Assembly (NCBI RefSeq): GCF_003634705.1
Contig: NZ_RBWU01000008.1
Coordinates: 1 to 64,000, forward strand
Direction of reading: 5' to 3'
DNA: 64,000 bases
Source of the DNA: Actinomadura pelletieri DSM 43383
Lineage (GTDB): Bacteria; Actinomycetota; Actinomycetes; Streptosporangiales; Streptosporangiaceae
Shown here: positions 55,337-64,000 of the stretch, in pieces
Numbering within the stretch: position 1 is the stretch's first letter
How the letters are laid out: the number at the start of each line of letters is the position of its first letter
The notes under the pieces: generated by a model
Database searches by the model: none
The model's input: the letters and a program-made list of their open reading frames with translations, nothing else
Told to the model about the DNA's origin: nothing
Translations under genes and position numbers: made by a program

Positions 55337-56880
55337 TGCCCCCTACCGGGTCTGACCTGGCCACCGATGGACTGATCCCGGTCTACCCGTCCGGTGGTGT
55401 TGGTCTGCGGGAACTGATGACCCGCGCGCACGAACTGCTCGACATTGATATACCGATGCCGCCCGCGGCGGCGGGCTTCCGGCGCATCCTAACGGTCCTC
55501 GCAGCGCGCATCACCGGGCTAGACAGACAGGACGACGGCGCCAACGAGTGGTTCGACCGGCGGGACGCCGTACTCGACCAGGGCGCCTTCGACCCTGACG
55601 CCGTGACCGCGTACTTCGACCGCTACCGCGACCGCTTCAACCTGTTCCATCCCGAGCGGCCATGGCTTCAGGACCCCCGGCTGGCGACCGAGTGCGATAG
55701 CCGGTCAGGCATCAACAAGCTGACACTGGAGCGCCCGGCCGGAAACAACCAGGTCTGGCTCGACCACCACCACGACGGTGAAGCCGGACCACTCGACCTG
55801 ACGACGGCCCTGTTCCACCTCGTCGCGCAACTCTTTAACGGGCCGTCGGGACGCTGCACGGCCCGAACCGTCAACGGCAAGAAGTACGCGAACACGACCG
55901 CTGGACCGTTGCGGCGGGTGGTCTCCTTCCATCCGTTGGGCCGGAACCTGTTCGAGTCGCTCGTTATCGGAATCCCGTTTCTTGGACGCGCGAGCGGTGA
56001 CGACCGCGCGCCCTGGGAGTACGACGAGTTGCCCGACCCTCTCGGCGTCCCTCCAAGTCCCGTCGGAGTCGGCGGCGTCCTCACCGGGTTGTTCCGGCAC
56101 GCCCTGCTTCTGGAACCAGACCCCGACCGGACGAAGGTCGTCAATGCCTACTTCACGTGGGGGTGGCGCCAACCGCACCCGATGGTCAACGATCCGTATC
56201 TCATCTACCAGGCGAACAACGAGGGCGAGTTTTACCCGCGCCGCGCCGACTTGGCGCGTGCCCTGTGGCGCGATCTGGACGCTCTTCTCCTCAACGATGT
56301 CGGTGTCCGCGGAGGCAGGAGCAAACGGCCCGCCGTCTTCGGAGACGCCGCAGAGTGCCTGCCGTTCGACATCCGTGACGCGCTCCGGGTCCGCGCCTAC
56401 GGCTTTCACCAGGACGGTCAGACGCGTGACCAGCAATGGTTCGCCGCGACGACCCCGGCGGTGCTCGGTACCCTGATCGGCGATCACGAGACCGCAGGTG
56501 CGCTCAGTCGGGCGCGGGACGCCGCGGAACGCGCTGAATGGCACCTCCAACGAGCCTTGCGCAATGCCTGGATAGCGATCAACGATCCGTCCAACGGCGA
56601 CGGCCGCCCGGTCCGCCGCGAGAGCGACATCGGGCAGGGCCCTTGGCCCGGGGCCGCCGCCGGACGCTACTGGCCGCGGGCCGAGGCGGTCTTCTGGCGC
56701 CGCCTCCGACACCGCGACTTCGAGGACGCGGCACGCAGTTTCGTCAACACCGCAACCGCGGTGTTCGACGAGGTCACCGAGCCCGCCGCGCATCGTCCGC
56801 GCGCCAAGCGCTCCATCGAACGCGCTCGCGGCTTCATCTACCGAGCGCTCAACGAGTCCACTCCGAGGGACGAATCATGA
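55336..56880 (+). CDS. cas8e: Cas8e / Cse1 (Cascade large subunit)
   Basis: This 514-aa protein starts at the ATG at 55336, after GAAAGGAC. An upstream in-frame start would run through the mini-array and is rejected. It contains the Cse1 N-domain (FNLFHPERPWLQDPRLA), the conserved GPSGRCTARTVNGKKYANT segment corresponding to the PAM-sensing L1 region, and the C-terminal four-helix bundle (ARDAAERAEWHLQRALRNAW). It recognises the PAM and recruits Cas3. The stop overlaps cse2 by ATGA. It is the first gene of a seven-gene run with coupled junctions. Confidence 0.93.
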   Translation: MPPTGSDLATDGLIPVYPSGGVGLRELMTRAHELLDIDIPMPPAAAGFRRILTVLAARITGLDRQDDGANEWFDRRDAVLDQGAFDPDAVTAYFDRYRDRFNLFHPERPWLQDPRLATECDSRSGINKLTLERPAGNNQVWLDHHHDGEAGPLDLTTALFHLVAQLFNGPSGRCTARTVNGKKYANTTAGPLRRVVSFHPLGRNLFESLVIGIPFLGRASGDDRAPWEYDELPDPLGVPPSPVGVGGVLTGLFRHALLLEPDPDRTKVVNAYFTWGWRQPHPMVNDPYLIYQANNEGEFYPRRADLARALWRDLDALLLNDVGVRGGRSKRPAVFGDAAECLPFDIRDALRVRAYGFHQDGQTRDQQWFAATTPAVLGTLIGDHETAGALSRARDAAERAEWHLQRALRNAWIAINDPSNGDGRPVRRESDIGQGPWPGAAAGRYWPRAEAVFWRRLRHRDFEDAARSFVNTATAVFDEVTEPAAHRPRAKRSIERARGFIYRALNESTPRDES

Positions 56881-57536
56881 AGTTGGAAGAGAGAAGGCGA
56901 GTCTCCGCTGCTGCGGACAGACTCGTCGAGAGCGTCAGTGAACAAATCGCCAGGAGTCCCGGAAACAGAGCGGCCCTGCGTCGTTCGGTCGGGCGGGCTC
57001 CCGAACACCCGCAGTCTCGGCACGCAATCGCGCTCGTCGCCCGCCACATTCCACCGGAGAGCGACGAGGCCGTGGAACGAGCCTTCTACGCGGTGGCGGC
57101 ACTGATCGCGGCGCAGCCCCGCCAGTCTCCGCAGGACGATTCGGACGACGACGTCCCGAACGGTGAAACGGCTGATGAGCTGGACGCCGCAACCGGCGTC
57201 AAAGCGCCGGAGTCATGGAACCTCGGCGCGACACTCGGGCGGGCCGTGGCGCTGCCGGGTTCGCCGCTGAAGTTCGACACGGTCGAGGCTCGCCTGCACC
57301 TGCTCTGCCGCCAGCGGATCGACGGGCTCCACCGCCAGTTGCCCCGCCTGGTCTCCCAGTTGAAGGCGATCCGCGTGCCGGTCGACTGGTCGCGGCTCAC
57401 TGTCGACCTGTCCCGTTGGGGCACCGATGCGGACTACGTCGCCAAGGAATGGCTGCAGGACTACTACCGCACCTACTTCCGGCTGAAGCCGACCGATGAG
57501 ACCCCCCCACCGATCGATGAGAGCGAGGGCCGATGA
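56877..57536 (+). CDS. cse2: Cse2 / CasB (Cascade small subunit)
   Basis: This 219-aa, mainly helical protein has ALRRSVGRAPEHP near the start (conserved L-R-R-g motif), YAVAALIAAQPRQSP, and a C-terminal part with LARAV-like LGRAVALPGSPLKFDTVEAR and DYYRTYF. Two copies line the belly of Cascade and stabilise the crRNA and displaced strand. An acidic linker (DDSDDDVPNGETADE) in the middle makes it longer than the E. coli protein. ATGA overlaps join it to both neighbours. Confidence 0.9.
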   Translation: MKLEERRRVSAAADRLVESVSEQIARSPGNRAALRRSVGRAPEHPQSRHAIALVARHIPPESDEAVERAFYAVAALIAAQPRQSPQDDSDDDVPNGETADELDAATGVKAPESWNLGATLGRAVALPGSPLKFDTVEARLHLLCRQRIDGLHRQLPRLVSQLKAIRVPVDWSRLTVDLSRWGTDADYVAKEWLQDYYRTYFRLKPTDETPPPIDESEGR

Positions 57537-58687
57537 AGACCCCCAAGTACCTGGACGTCCACATCCTCCAGACACTTCCCTACAGCAACGTGAACCGCGA
57601 TGATCTCGGTTCGCCGAAGACCCTGGTCTACGGGGGGACACCGCGTACGCGCGTGTCCAGCCAGGCGTGGAAGCGTCCGGTGCGGTTGATGGTCGAAGAC
57701 GACCTTGGTGAGCCCGCCGCCCGGACCCGGCGAGTGCCCGGCCACGTCAGCGAGCGCCTCCAGAAACGCGGCTGGCCGAAGGAACTCGCAGACGCCGCAG
57801 GCAAGCAGATCCTGCGCTCGGCAGGTGAGAAAGAGACAGGTCTCAAGTACGAGAAGGACGGCAGCAGCGCCGCCTTGTTCTACCTGCCGACCAGCGCTTT
57901 GGACGAGCTCGCCGACCTCGCCGAGGAGTACCGGGACGCGATCGCCGCCGAGGCGGGCACCAAGAAACCCGCAGCCGCCCTGCCCAAGGCCCGACTTCAC
58001 GAACTCATCACCGAGCGGAACGCCAGCATCAATCTGTTCGGCCGCATGCTCGCCGAAATTCCCGGCGCCGGCGTCGACGGCAACGTTCAGTTCGCCCACG
58101 CGTTCACCACCCACGGCACCGACCCGGAGATCGACTTCTTCACCGCCGTCGACGACCTCAACCAGGCCGACCAGCACGGCAGCGGCCACATGAACAGCGC
58201 CGAGTTCAGCGCGGGCGTCTTCTACCGCTACGCCTGCCTCGACATCACCGGGCTGATGCGCGGTCTGGCAGGCCCCCAAGCGTCCGGCACATCGGCGGCT
58301 GACCACACCTATGCCGCCCGACTCACCAGCGCGTTCTTGACCGCATTTCTGTCCGCACTCCCCAGTGGCAAGCAGAACTCCACCGCCGCGAACACTCTGC
58401 CCGACCTGGCGTACCTGGCGGTGCGGTCCGACCGGCCGATCTCACTGGCTCCCGCGTTCGAAAGCCCGGTCCGCGCCGAGTCGGACGGCTGGGCGGCTCC
58501 GTCCTTCCGCCGACTCGCCGACCACAGCACCAAGATTCGCCGACTGTGGGGAACCAGCGGAATCGTCTTCGACGGCTACGCCGGCGTGGAGGACAAGCCG
58601 CTCACCGGGCTCGGCACCGCGGTCGACTCCTACCCCGAACTGATCACGTCAGCGGTTGGAGCCGCCTTCCCCGAAGCGCAGGCGTGA
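57533..58687 (+). CDS. cas7e: Cas7e / CasC (Cascade backbone)
   Basis: This 384-aa protein has the RRM-like front KYLDVHILQTLPYSNVNRDD and KTLVYGGTPRTRVSSQAWKR. NASINLFGRMLAEIPG and VQFAHAFTTHGTDPEIDFFT form the thumb and central parts. Six copies polymerise along the crRNA spacer and kink out every sixth nucleotide. The start at 57533 overlaps cse2, and the stop overlaps cas5e by one base. Confidence 0.95.
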   Translation: MKTPKYLDVHILQTLPYSNVNRDDLGSPKTLVYGGTPRTRVSSQAWKRPVRLMVEDDLGEPAARTRRVPGHVSERLQKRGWPKELADAAGKQILRSAGEKETGLKYEKDGSSAALFYLPTSALDELADLAEEYRDAIAAEAGTKKPAAALPKARLHELITERNASINLFGRMLAEIPGAGVDGNVQFAHAFTTHGTDPEIDFFTAVDDLNQADQHGSGHMNSAEFSAGVFYRYACLDITGLMRGLAGPQASGTSAADHTYAARLTSAFLTAFLSALPSGKQNSTAANTLPDLAYLAVRSDRPISLAPAFESPVRAESDGWAAPSFRRLADHSTKIRRLWGTSGIVFDGYAGVEDKPLTGLGTAVDSYPELITSAVGAAFPEAQA

Positions 58688-59436
58688 TGGGACTACTCCT
58701 ACGCCTGGCCGGTCCACTGCAATCATGGGGCGAACACAGCGTGTTCGGCCACCGGGACACCCTCCGATTCCCCACTCGATCCGGGTTGATCGGAATATTC
58801 GCCGCCGCAGAGGGACGCCCACGCGGCACGCCGCTGGACGACTACGACAGCCTGCGGCTGACCATCCGGATCGACCGGCCCGGCATCATCATGCGGGACT
58901 ACCACACCATCGGCGGCGGATACCCACGAGAACTCACCGTGCCCACCGCAGAAGGCAAGCGGCGGCAACCCGGGTCCGAGACGATTCTGACCCACCGCTA
59001 CTACTGTTCGGACGCGGTCTTCGTCGTCGCTGTCGAGGGCCCCAGCGAACGTACCGATGCCATCGCACGCGCCCTGGAATCACCGTACTGGCCTGTGTAC
59101 CTCGGTCGCCGATCATGCCCGCCGGACCAGCCGCTCCTGCTGAACGGCGATGTCGACGACCCCGTCGTGCATCTGCTGACCCGCGTGCCCGTAGCCCGCC
59201 GCCCACCCCGGCCGGACACCCCATACGAACTCGACTTCGTCACCGAAGGAAGCCGCGGTGACGCTGAATCGGTCGCGGAACTCACCGACGTGCCGCAGAC
59301 CTTCTCCCGCCTTGAACGCAAGTTCCGAACCAGAACGGTCTCGATCGCTCCGCGACCCGTCCCGGCGGAACTGTGGTCAAAAGCCACCAACGCCTACCAC
59401 GACGCACTGATCGAATACATTCAGGAGGCCCGGTGA
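58687..59436 (+). CDS. cas5e: Cas5e / CasD
   Basis: This 249-aa protein opens MGLLLRLAGPLQSWGEHSVF, the defining Cas5e start, and continues with RFPTRSGLIGIFAAAEGRPR and MRDYHTIGGGYPRE. It caps the backbone and grips the 5' handle of the crRNA. The handle differs between the two arrays (GTGGTCCG, GTGAACCG) and the mini-array (GTGATCCG), so this subunit must accept variation at handle positions 4 and 5. The start at 58687 overlaps cas7e, and the stop overlaps cas6e. Confidence 0.95.
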   Translation: MGLLLRLAGPLQSWGEHSVFGHRDTLRFPTRSGLIGIFAAAEGRPRGTPLDDYDSLRLTIRIDRPGIIMRDYHTIGGGYPRELTVPTAEGKRRQPGSETILTHRYYCSDAVFVVAVEGPSERTDAIARALESPYWPVYLGRRSCPPDQPLLLNGDVDDPVVHLLTRVPVARRPPRPDTPYELDFVTEGSRGDAESVAELTDVPQTFSRLERKFRTRTVSIAPRPVPAELWSKATNAYHDALIEYIQEAR

Positions 59437-60068
59437 CCGTCTGGCTGACCCAGATCTCGCTTGACCTTCGTCACCAGGCCGCGCGCCGCGACATCGGTGA
59501 CGCCGCCCGCGCGCACCGTCGGGTGATGTCGCTCGTCCCCGATGGGCTCGGCGCCGAAGCCCGCCGCGAGGCCGGCGTGCTCTATCGGCTCGAGCAGTCC
59601 CGCACCGAAACGCGGTTCCTCGTCCAGACCACCCGCCGCCCCACCGACGACAAACTGCCCGCCGGTTACGGCACGGTCGCTGTGACAAGTCTCGACCCGC
59701 TGCTAAAACTCCTGGACACCGGACTGGTCGTCCGGTACCGCTTGGTCGCCAATCCGACCAAGCGGCACGGCCGGACGTCGCCGCACCAGGGCAAACTCGC
59801 GGCGCTGACCGGCGCCGCGGCGGACCAGTGGTGGAGCGACCGCGCCGCACGAGTCGGACTCGCGCTGCGGACCGCCACGACCACATCCCTCCCCGACCTC
59901 GTCGGCCGCAAAGACGACCGTCCCATCCTGCACGCGGCCCGCCGCTTCGACGGCATCGCGATCGTCACAGCCCCCGACGCACTGCGCACAGCCATCCTGG
60001 AAGGCATCGGACGAGGAAAGTCCCACGGCTGTGGGATGCTCAGCATTGTCCCGGCGGGCTCACAATGA
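59433..60068 (+). CDS. cas6e: Cas6e / CasE crRNA endonuclease
   Basis: This 211-aa protein starts at GTG 59433 (GTGA overlap with cas5e). The N-terminal RAMP fold contains H28 in RAHRRVMSLVP, at the place of the catalytic histidine of Cas6e. The C-terminus has the glycine-rich loop GIGRGKSHGCGMLSIVP that binds the repeat hairpin. It cuts each repeat at the base of the stem, leaving the 8-nt 5' handle. It must process both repeat variants because no second cas6 is present. Confidence 0.94.
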   Translation: MTVWLTQISLDLRHQAARRDIGDAARAHRRVMSLVPDGLGAEARREAGVLYRLEQSRTETRFLVQTTRRPTDDKLPAGYGTVAVTSLDPLLKLLDTGLVVRYRLVANPTKRHGRTSPHQGKLAALTGAAADQWWSDRAARVGLALRTATTTSLPDLVGRKDDRPILHAARRFDGIAIVTAPDALRTAILEGIGRGKSHGCGMLSIVPAGSQ

Positions 60069-61045
60069 GCATCCGCGCCCGCCGCGACCTCGGCACGCCG
60101 ACACTCGCGATGCTGCCCCGCATCGCCGACTCGCTGTCGTTCCTCTACCTGGAAACGGTCCGTATCGTCCAGGATGACCTCGGAATCTGCGCTCAGGTCG
60201 AATCGCCGCGCGGCACAGAACGGGTCTACCTGCCCGCCGCCGCGCTGAGTTGCGTCCTGCTCGGCCCAGGAACTTCGATCACTCAACCGGCGCTTGCGAG
60301 TCTCGCGCGGAACGGCACGAGCCTTGTGGCCGTCGGCGCGGGAGGCGTCCGCAGCTACGCGGGCATTCTGCCGGCGTCGCTCACCACCACATGGCTGGAG
60401 CGTCAGGCACGGGCATGGGCCAACGACGACCAGCGCCTTGCCGTCGCGACGCGAATGTACACCTACCGTTTCGGTGCACCCGGAGAAAGCGCCTCGCTCG
60501 CTCGGCTGCGCGGCATGGAAGGCCAGCGGGTCAAGGCGCTCTACCGCATCCTGGCGCAGAAGTACGGAATCAAGCGTTTCCGACGGAACTACGATCCGTC
60601 AGCGTGGGACAGCCAGGATCCAGTGAACCTCGCCCTCTCAGCAGCCAACTCTTGCATGTACGGCGTCGTCCACGCGGCGGTTCTCGCGCTCGGTTGCTCG
60701 CCCGCCCTCGGCTTCATCCACAGCGGCACACAAATGGCCTTTGTCTACGACATCGCCGACCTCTTCAAGATGCAGGTCACCGTCCCGCTCGCTTTCTCGC
60801 TGCACGCAGCATCAAATCCGGAGCGCGAGGCCCGCCGAGCACTGCGCGAGGAGTTCCGCCTCCTCAAGCTCATGCCGGGCATTATCACCGCTATACAGCA
60901 AGTCCTGGACCCCTCGGTTGCCAGCGAGACCACCGACCGCACGGGCGACATCACCCATCTATGGGACCCGCACGCTGGCCAGTTACCAGCGGGCATGAAC
61001 TACGCGGACACCGTCACACCCGGAGACGACCCATGGGAACAATGA
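60065..61045 (+). CDS. cas1: Cas1e integrase
   Basis: This 326-aa protein has catalytic residues E152 (LRGMEGQRV), H219 (LGFIHSGT) and D229 (VYDIADLFK) with the spacing of E. coli Cas1 (E141, H208, D218). The start is GISL-like, SIRARRDLGTPTLAMLPRIA. With Cas2 it inserts new spacers at the leader-repeat border. The start overlaps cas6e (ATGA) and the stop overlaps cas2. Nothing suggests inactivation. Confidence 0.96.
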   Translation: MSIRARRDLGTPTLAMLPRIADSLSFLYLETVRIVQDDLGICAQVESPRGTERVYLPAAALSCVLLGPGTSITQPALASLARNGTSLVAVGAGGVRSYAGILPASLTTTWLERQARAWANDDQRLAVATRMYTYRFGAPGESASLARLRGMEGQRVKALYRILAQKYGIKRFRRNYDPSAWDSQDPVNLALSAANSCMYGVVHAAVLALGCSPALGFIHSGTQMAFVYDIADLFKMQVTVPLAFSLHAASNPEREARRALREEFRLLKLMPGIITAIQQVLDPSVASETTDRTGDITHLWDPHAGQLPAGMNYADTVTPGDDPWEQ

Positions 61046-61356
61046 TCGTCCTCTCCACGACGGCCGTGCCCGACTACGTCCGCGGCTCCCTCACCCGCTG
61101 GCTCACCGAACCGGCCCCCGGCCTCTACGTCGGCACAGTCTCCGCCCGCGTTCGCGACAAACTCTGGGAGGCCGTTAGCGAAGCGGTTGGTGAAGGCGCT
61201 GCCGTCCTCGTCCACCCAGCGACGACCGAACAAGGCTTCACCATCCGAACCGCCGGAGAACGCCGCCGCCGCATCGCCGACTTCGACGGTCTCCAACTCG
61301 TCCGGTTCCTCCCCCAAGACACCGAAGACCCGACAGCCCCAACAGAACCGACATAG
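61042..61356 (+). CDS. cas2: Cas2e (CasI family)
   Basis: This 104-aa protein starts at the ATG at 61042, chosen because it forms the usual ATGA overlap with cas1 and gives MIVLSTTAVPDYVRGSLTRW, the Cas2e opening. An ATG at 61033 is in frame. EPAPGLYVGTVSARVRDKLW and QGFTIRT follow. The protein is the structural core of the Cas1-Cas2 integrase. The leader of array 2 begins about 75 bases after its stop. Confidence 0.93.
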   Translation: MIVLSTTAVPDYVRGSLTRWLTEPAPGLYVGTVSARVRDKLWEAVSEAVGEGAAVLVHPATTEQGFTIRTAGERRRRIADFDGLQLVRFLPQDTEDPTAPTEPT

Positions 61357-61430
61357 CCACCCGGCCCCGCGAACCAACACACCAATGACCAGACTCCCCA
61401 GGAACCAGGCACCCCGAGGAGGCAGTCACG

Positions 61431-61468
61431 AACTCCAAGTGCCTTTGTGAAACCGCAGGTCGCGAAGC
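61431..61468 (+). promoter_or_regulatory. Leader core of CRISPR array 2
   Basis: The 38 bases before the first repeat match the leader edge of array 1 at 32 of 38 positions. The region 61357-61430 between cas2 and this core is only moderately AT-rich, and no clear promoter was identified in it. Confidence 0.7.
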
Positions 61469-62957
61469 CTGCTCCCCACGCCCGTGGGGGTGAACCGCAC
61501 ACGAGTTGTTCGTGTCGGGGGAGCCCCTGCTGCTCCCCACGCCCGTGGGGGTGAACCGCTCATGACAGCATCGCCCCCAACTTGCGGGCCCTGCTCCCCA
61601 CGCCCGTGGGGGTGAACCCCCGCTGAAGAGAACCCACCGCCGACCGGGCAACTGCTCCCCACGCCCGTGGGGGTGAACCGACGCCGGAACCGTGCGTGAT
61701 CTGCAACAAGCCCTGCTCCCCACGCCCGTGGGGGTGAACCGTTGGCGATGGAGCTCGGCCTCACCGTCACCAACTGCTCCCCACGCCCGTGGGGGTGAAC
61801 CGCCTGCGCAGGTACCGGTCGACGTCGGCGGGAGCTGCTCCCCACGCCCGTGGGGGTGAACCGCGGCCAGAGGCCGCGTCCCAAGGTGGGCTTTGCTGCT
61901 CCCCACGCCCGTGGGGGTGAACCGGTGTCTCGCCCTTCCTTGACCACGCGTCCGAGTTGCTCCCCACGCCCGTGGGGGTGAACCAGTCCCCGTCCTCACG
62001 CTCGTCCTGGCGCTCGTCCTGCTCCCCACGCCCGTGGGGGTGAACCGATCGCGCGTAGCCAGTCCGCCAATCCCTGAGTCTGCTCCCCACGCCCGTGGGG
62101 GTGAACCGTTGTACCCGATGTCGTCCCATCCTCGGCCGTCCTGCTCCCCACGCCCGTGGGGGTGAACCGGTGAGGCAGTGGCAGGCCGCCCTACGCACCC
62201 ACTGCTCCCCACGCCCGTGGGGGTGAACCGCCGGGGCCCGCTCGCCGACGTGCGCGGCGCCCATGCTCCCCACGCCGTGGGGGTGAACCGCCGCGGTCCG
62301 AGACCTACGCGGGGGTGTGAGCCTGCTCCCCACGCCCGTGGGGGTGAACCGGACACTCTGACCGCCGAGGACGAGCAGCAGTTCTGCTCCCCACGCCCGT
62401 GGGGGTGAACCGCCTACGGCGGGCTGATGCCGCTGGCCGGGACCCTGCTCCCCACGCCCGTGGGGGTGAACCGGAGAAGCGGGAGCCGTACCCGACGAAG
62501 GCGAACTGCTCCACACGCCCGTGGGGGTGAACCGCTCTGGCTCGACCCGGCAAGTGAGCAGCCCGACTGCTCCCCACGCCCGGGGGGTGAACCGGTCCGG
62601 GCCGAAGCGCCTCCCGAAGCGTGGGCCTGCTCCCCACGCCCGTGGGGGTGAACCGGTTTCGATCATGAGCGGGATTGCGGCGGTGAACTGCTCCCCACGC
62701 CCGTGGGGGTGAACCGCGGACGGGAGCCCGGACGGTGGTCGAGGACGTCTGCTCCCCACGTCCGTGGGGGTGAACCGCCCAGCTCGCCGAGCAAGCCGAA
62801 GCCGCGGCCCTGCTCCCCACGCCTGTGGGGGTGAACCGGTAGACGACGCGGCTCGGTTTGGTTCGGGTCGCCTGCTTTCCACGCCCGGGTGAACCAGTGT
62901 CTCGCAGCGCCTGATCCACCTGCGCCGTCGGCTCCCGGCACCCGTGAGGGTGAATCG
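61469..62957 (+). CRISPR. Type I-E CRISPR array 2 (25 repeats, 24 spacers)
   Basis: Repeats of 29 nt recur every 61 nt from 61469. They differ from array 1 by the first base (C) and by AA in place of GT in the handle, GTGAACCG. The stem CCCCAC/GTGGGG is the same. Repeats 14 (62263) and 19 (62567) lack one base, repeat 9 has both end bases changed, and two spacers are 33 nt. The last two repeats (62872-62896 and 62929-62957) are strongly decayed, as expected at the old end, so the array is read rightward from the cas2 side. Confidence 0.97.
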
Positions 62958-63364
62958 TGGCCGCGGTTCCATCCCATGCAAGCGTTGCTGAGTCACCGTC
63001 GCGTGATGCGAAAGAGCCTTCAGTTGCGACGGAATGACTTCGTCATGGCGGGAATCCGGCCGCTAAACACACGACCACGGCTCAAATTCCGAGATCTCAA
63101 CTTTACCGCGTAGGCCTGCGCCAAGGAAGGCGAAAACGACCTGGCAACACGACCCGGTCCCCGCCCGTCCAACGTGGCGCGGAAGTATTTCCGCGCCGTA
63201 GAGGTGGGCCAGTATGGCGGAGTGCCGGCAGTCAGGTGGGGGCGGCGCCGGGCCGGGTCTAGGACCGCGCTCACCCACGATCGCAGGGCCGACGCCAAGT
63301 CGCCAGTCTGTCTGCGGCGGACTCGTCCTATTTGATTACGTGTGTGTCTAGGTATTTCGCGCTG
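62958..63364. other. Intergenic stretch right of array 2
   Basis: About 400 bases with no recognised gene, repeat or hairpin. The first part has no further decayed repeats beyond 62957. The segment nearest 63364 is the 3' flank of the leftward regulator gene. Confidence 0.4.
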
Positions 63365-64000
63365 TTATCTGTCCGCACCGGTGCGCCGGGAGGCGTGGTT
63401 GCGGTGGGTCTGGCCTTGTTCGTAGAGGTCACGTGCTCGTGGGTTGTGTTGGTGGCGGCGCAGTTCGGCCATCATGGTCTGGTAGCGGCGGTCGCACCAG
63501 CCGGATTGGACGGCAGGGTAGTCGTTGAGCATGCGTTCCCAGTCGCGGCAGGCTTCTTCGAGCCGGCCCGCGGCGAGTTTGCGTTCGGCCAGTGTGCCGA
63601 GGTTGCGGATTCGGATGCGCCGGTAGACGGGCGGACGGATCCGGTCGGACTGCTCCATCGCGGTGATCGAGTTTTCCAGGTCACCGAGCTCGTAGTGGAC
63701 CTGGGATATGTGGTAGCTCATCGCGGCGGGGTCGTAGGAGCCCAGTGCCTTGGCGCGGGATTCTGCGCGGTCTAGGGCGGCTTCGGCCTCGCGGAGTTTG
63801 CGGAGGGCCTGGGCGCGGTCGCCGTTTTGGGCAGAGGCGTGAGCCTGTTGTCCGGCTAGGAATGCCAGCATTCGTGGGCCGGCCTTCGGTGAGGCGGCTG
63901 CGGCGGCGTCGGCGAGTTGGACCGCGGTGGCGCTGTCGCGGACGTCGACGGCTTGGACGGACATGCCGCGCAGCGTGGTGCAGTAGGTCAGGTGGTCGTC
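63365..64000 (-). CDS. TPR-domain regulator, C-terminal part (runs off window)
   Basis: The frame is open to the window edge (…DDHLTYCTTLRGMSVQAVDV). It shows helical repeats: ATAVQLADAAAAAS, MLAFLAGQQAHASAQNGDRA, SYHISQVHYELGDLENSITA and LGTLAERKLAAGRLEEACRD. These are the TPR-like C-terminus of XRE-family regulators common in Streptomyces and relatives, resembling the fragment at 20685-21180. At least 211 residues are visible; the DNA-binding part would lie beyond 64000. It points toward the CRISPR array but is not obviously linked to it. Confidence 0.65.
   Translation of the reverse strand, partial: DDHLTYCTTLRGMSVQAVDVRDSATAVQLADAAAAASPKAGPRMLAFLAGQQAHASAQNGDRAQALRKLREAEAALDRAESRAKALGSYDPAAMSYHISQVHYELGDLENSITAMEQSDRIRPPVYRRIRIRNLGTLAERKLAAGRLEEACRDWERMLNDYPAVQSGWCDRRYQTMMAELRRHQHNPRARDLYEQGQTHRNHASRRTGADR

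Noticed and set aside
61498-61529. First spacer of array 2 shares 16 bases (TTGTTCGTGTCGGGGG) with 27844-27859, suggesting self-targeting
   Set aside because: The match covers spacer positions 9-24 only. The first eight positions, the seed, all mismatch, so Cascade should not bind. Probably coincidence in GC-rich DNA.
61767-62996. Long reverse-strand frame with repeated RFTPTGVGS-like segments, looking like a repetitive surface protein
   Set aside because: It is the translation of the CRISPR array. The repeat unit is the 61-base repeat-spacer period, and there is no ribosome site or codon bias. The same holds for the frames across 51540-52349.

Overview
The window is chromosomal DNA of a high-GC actinomycete. 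The evidence is the strong third-position G/C bias, GTG and TTG starts, and families typical of Streptomyces and Streptosporangiales (TPR regulators, DUF1906 hydrolase-like proteins, LigC-type ligase, I36 inhibitor, MalT-like LuxR regulators, type I-E CRISPR). A genus cannot be fixed from sequence reading alone.

Layout. (1) 1-2120: edge of an IS5-type element cutting a CYTH gene, a small membrane protein, and an intact phospholipase D/cardiolipin-synthase-like gene. (2) 2200-9950: a scrapyard of insertion sequences and gene fragments. It holds remnants of a Fur regulator and an integrase, an intact NUDIX gene between inverted IS21-type ends, and a nest of istA/istB, an IS256 transposase and an ISL3 transposase that split the IS256 gene. 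Scraps of a Tn3-type transposase, a GlxA-type regulator, a GntR regulator, an MFS transporter and an AMP-ligase follow. (3) 10050-13490: a three-gene unit of a DUF1906/peptidoglycan-binding protein, a membrane protein and an M15-peptidase-like protein that has lost its metal ligands. (4) 14000-15130: a broken IS630. (5) 15580-20510: a secreted I36-type inhibitor, then a four-gene export operon (lipoprotein, membrane-fusion-like protein, MacB-type ATPase, FtsX-type permease). (6) 20650-27700: an integration zone with tRNA 3' fragments, a frameshifted tyrosine integrase, a SLOG protein, a 5'-truncated UvrD-like helicase and orphan CRISPR repeats of a second type.

(7) 27870-50825: intact and ordered. 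It holds a membrane protein, an ATP-dependent DNA ligase, a tightly overlapping dnaK-grpE-dnaJ(cbpA)-cbpM-clpB operon, a DUF1931 histone-fold protein, two large ATPase-LuxR regulators, DUF2267, an MFS protein with a C-terminal winged-helix-like tail, a Na+/H+ antiporter, Hsp20, thioredoxin, a cNMP-binding flavoprotein and an FUSC-type membrane protein. It reads as a protein-quality-control and redox stress island. (8) 51040-63000: a complete type I-E CRISPR-Cas locus, cas3-cas8e-cse2-cas7e-cas5e-cas6e-cas1-cas2, with an 11-repeat array on the left (read leftward) and a 25-repeat array on the right (read rightward). The arrays share a 38-nt leader core but have different repeat ends. (9) 63365-64000: the 3' part of a TPR-type regulator running off the window.

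The most striking observation is a degenerate two-repeat mini-array (55209-55298) in the 184-nt gap between cas3 and cas8e. Its single 32-nt spacer matches DNA just upstream (55144-55175) over the first 14 guide positions, except position 6. That target is flanked by AAG on the PAM side. This is the layout expected of a CreA/CreR-like regulatory guide by which Cascade represses its own locus or a small toxin.
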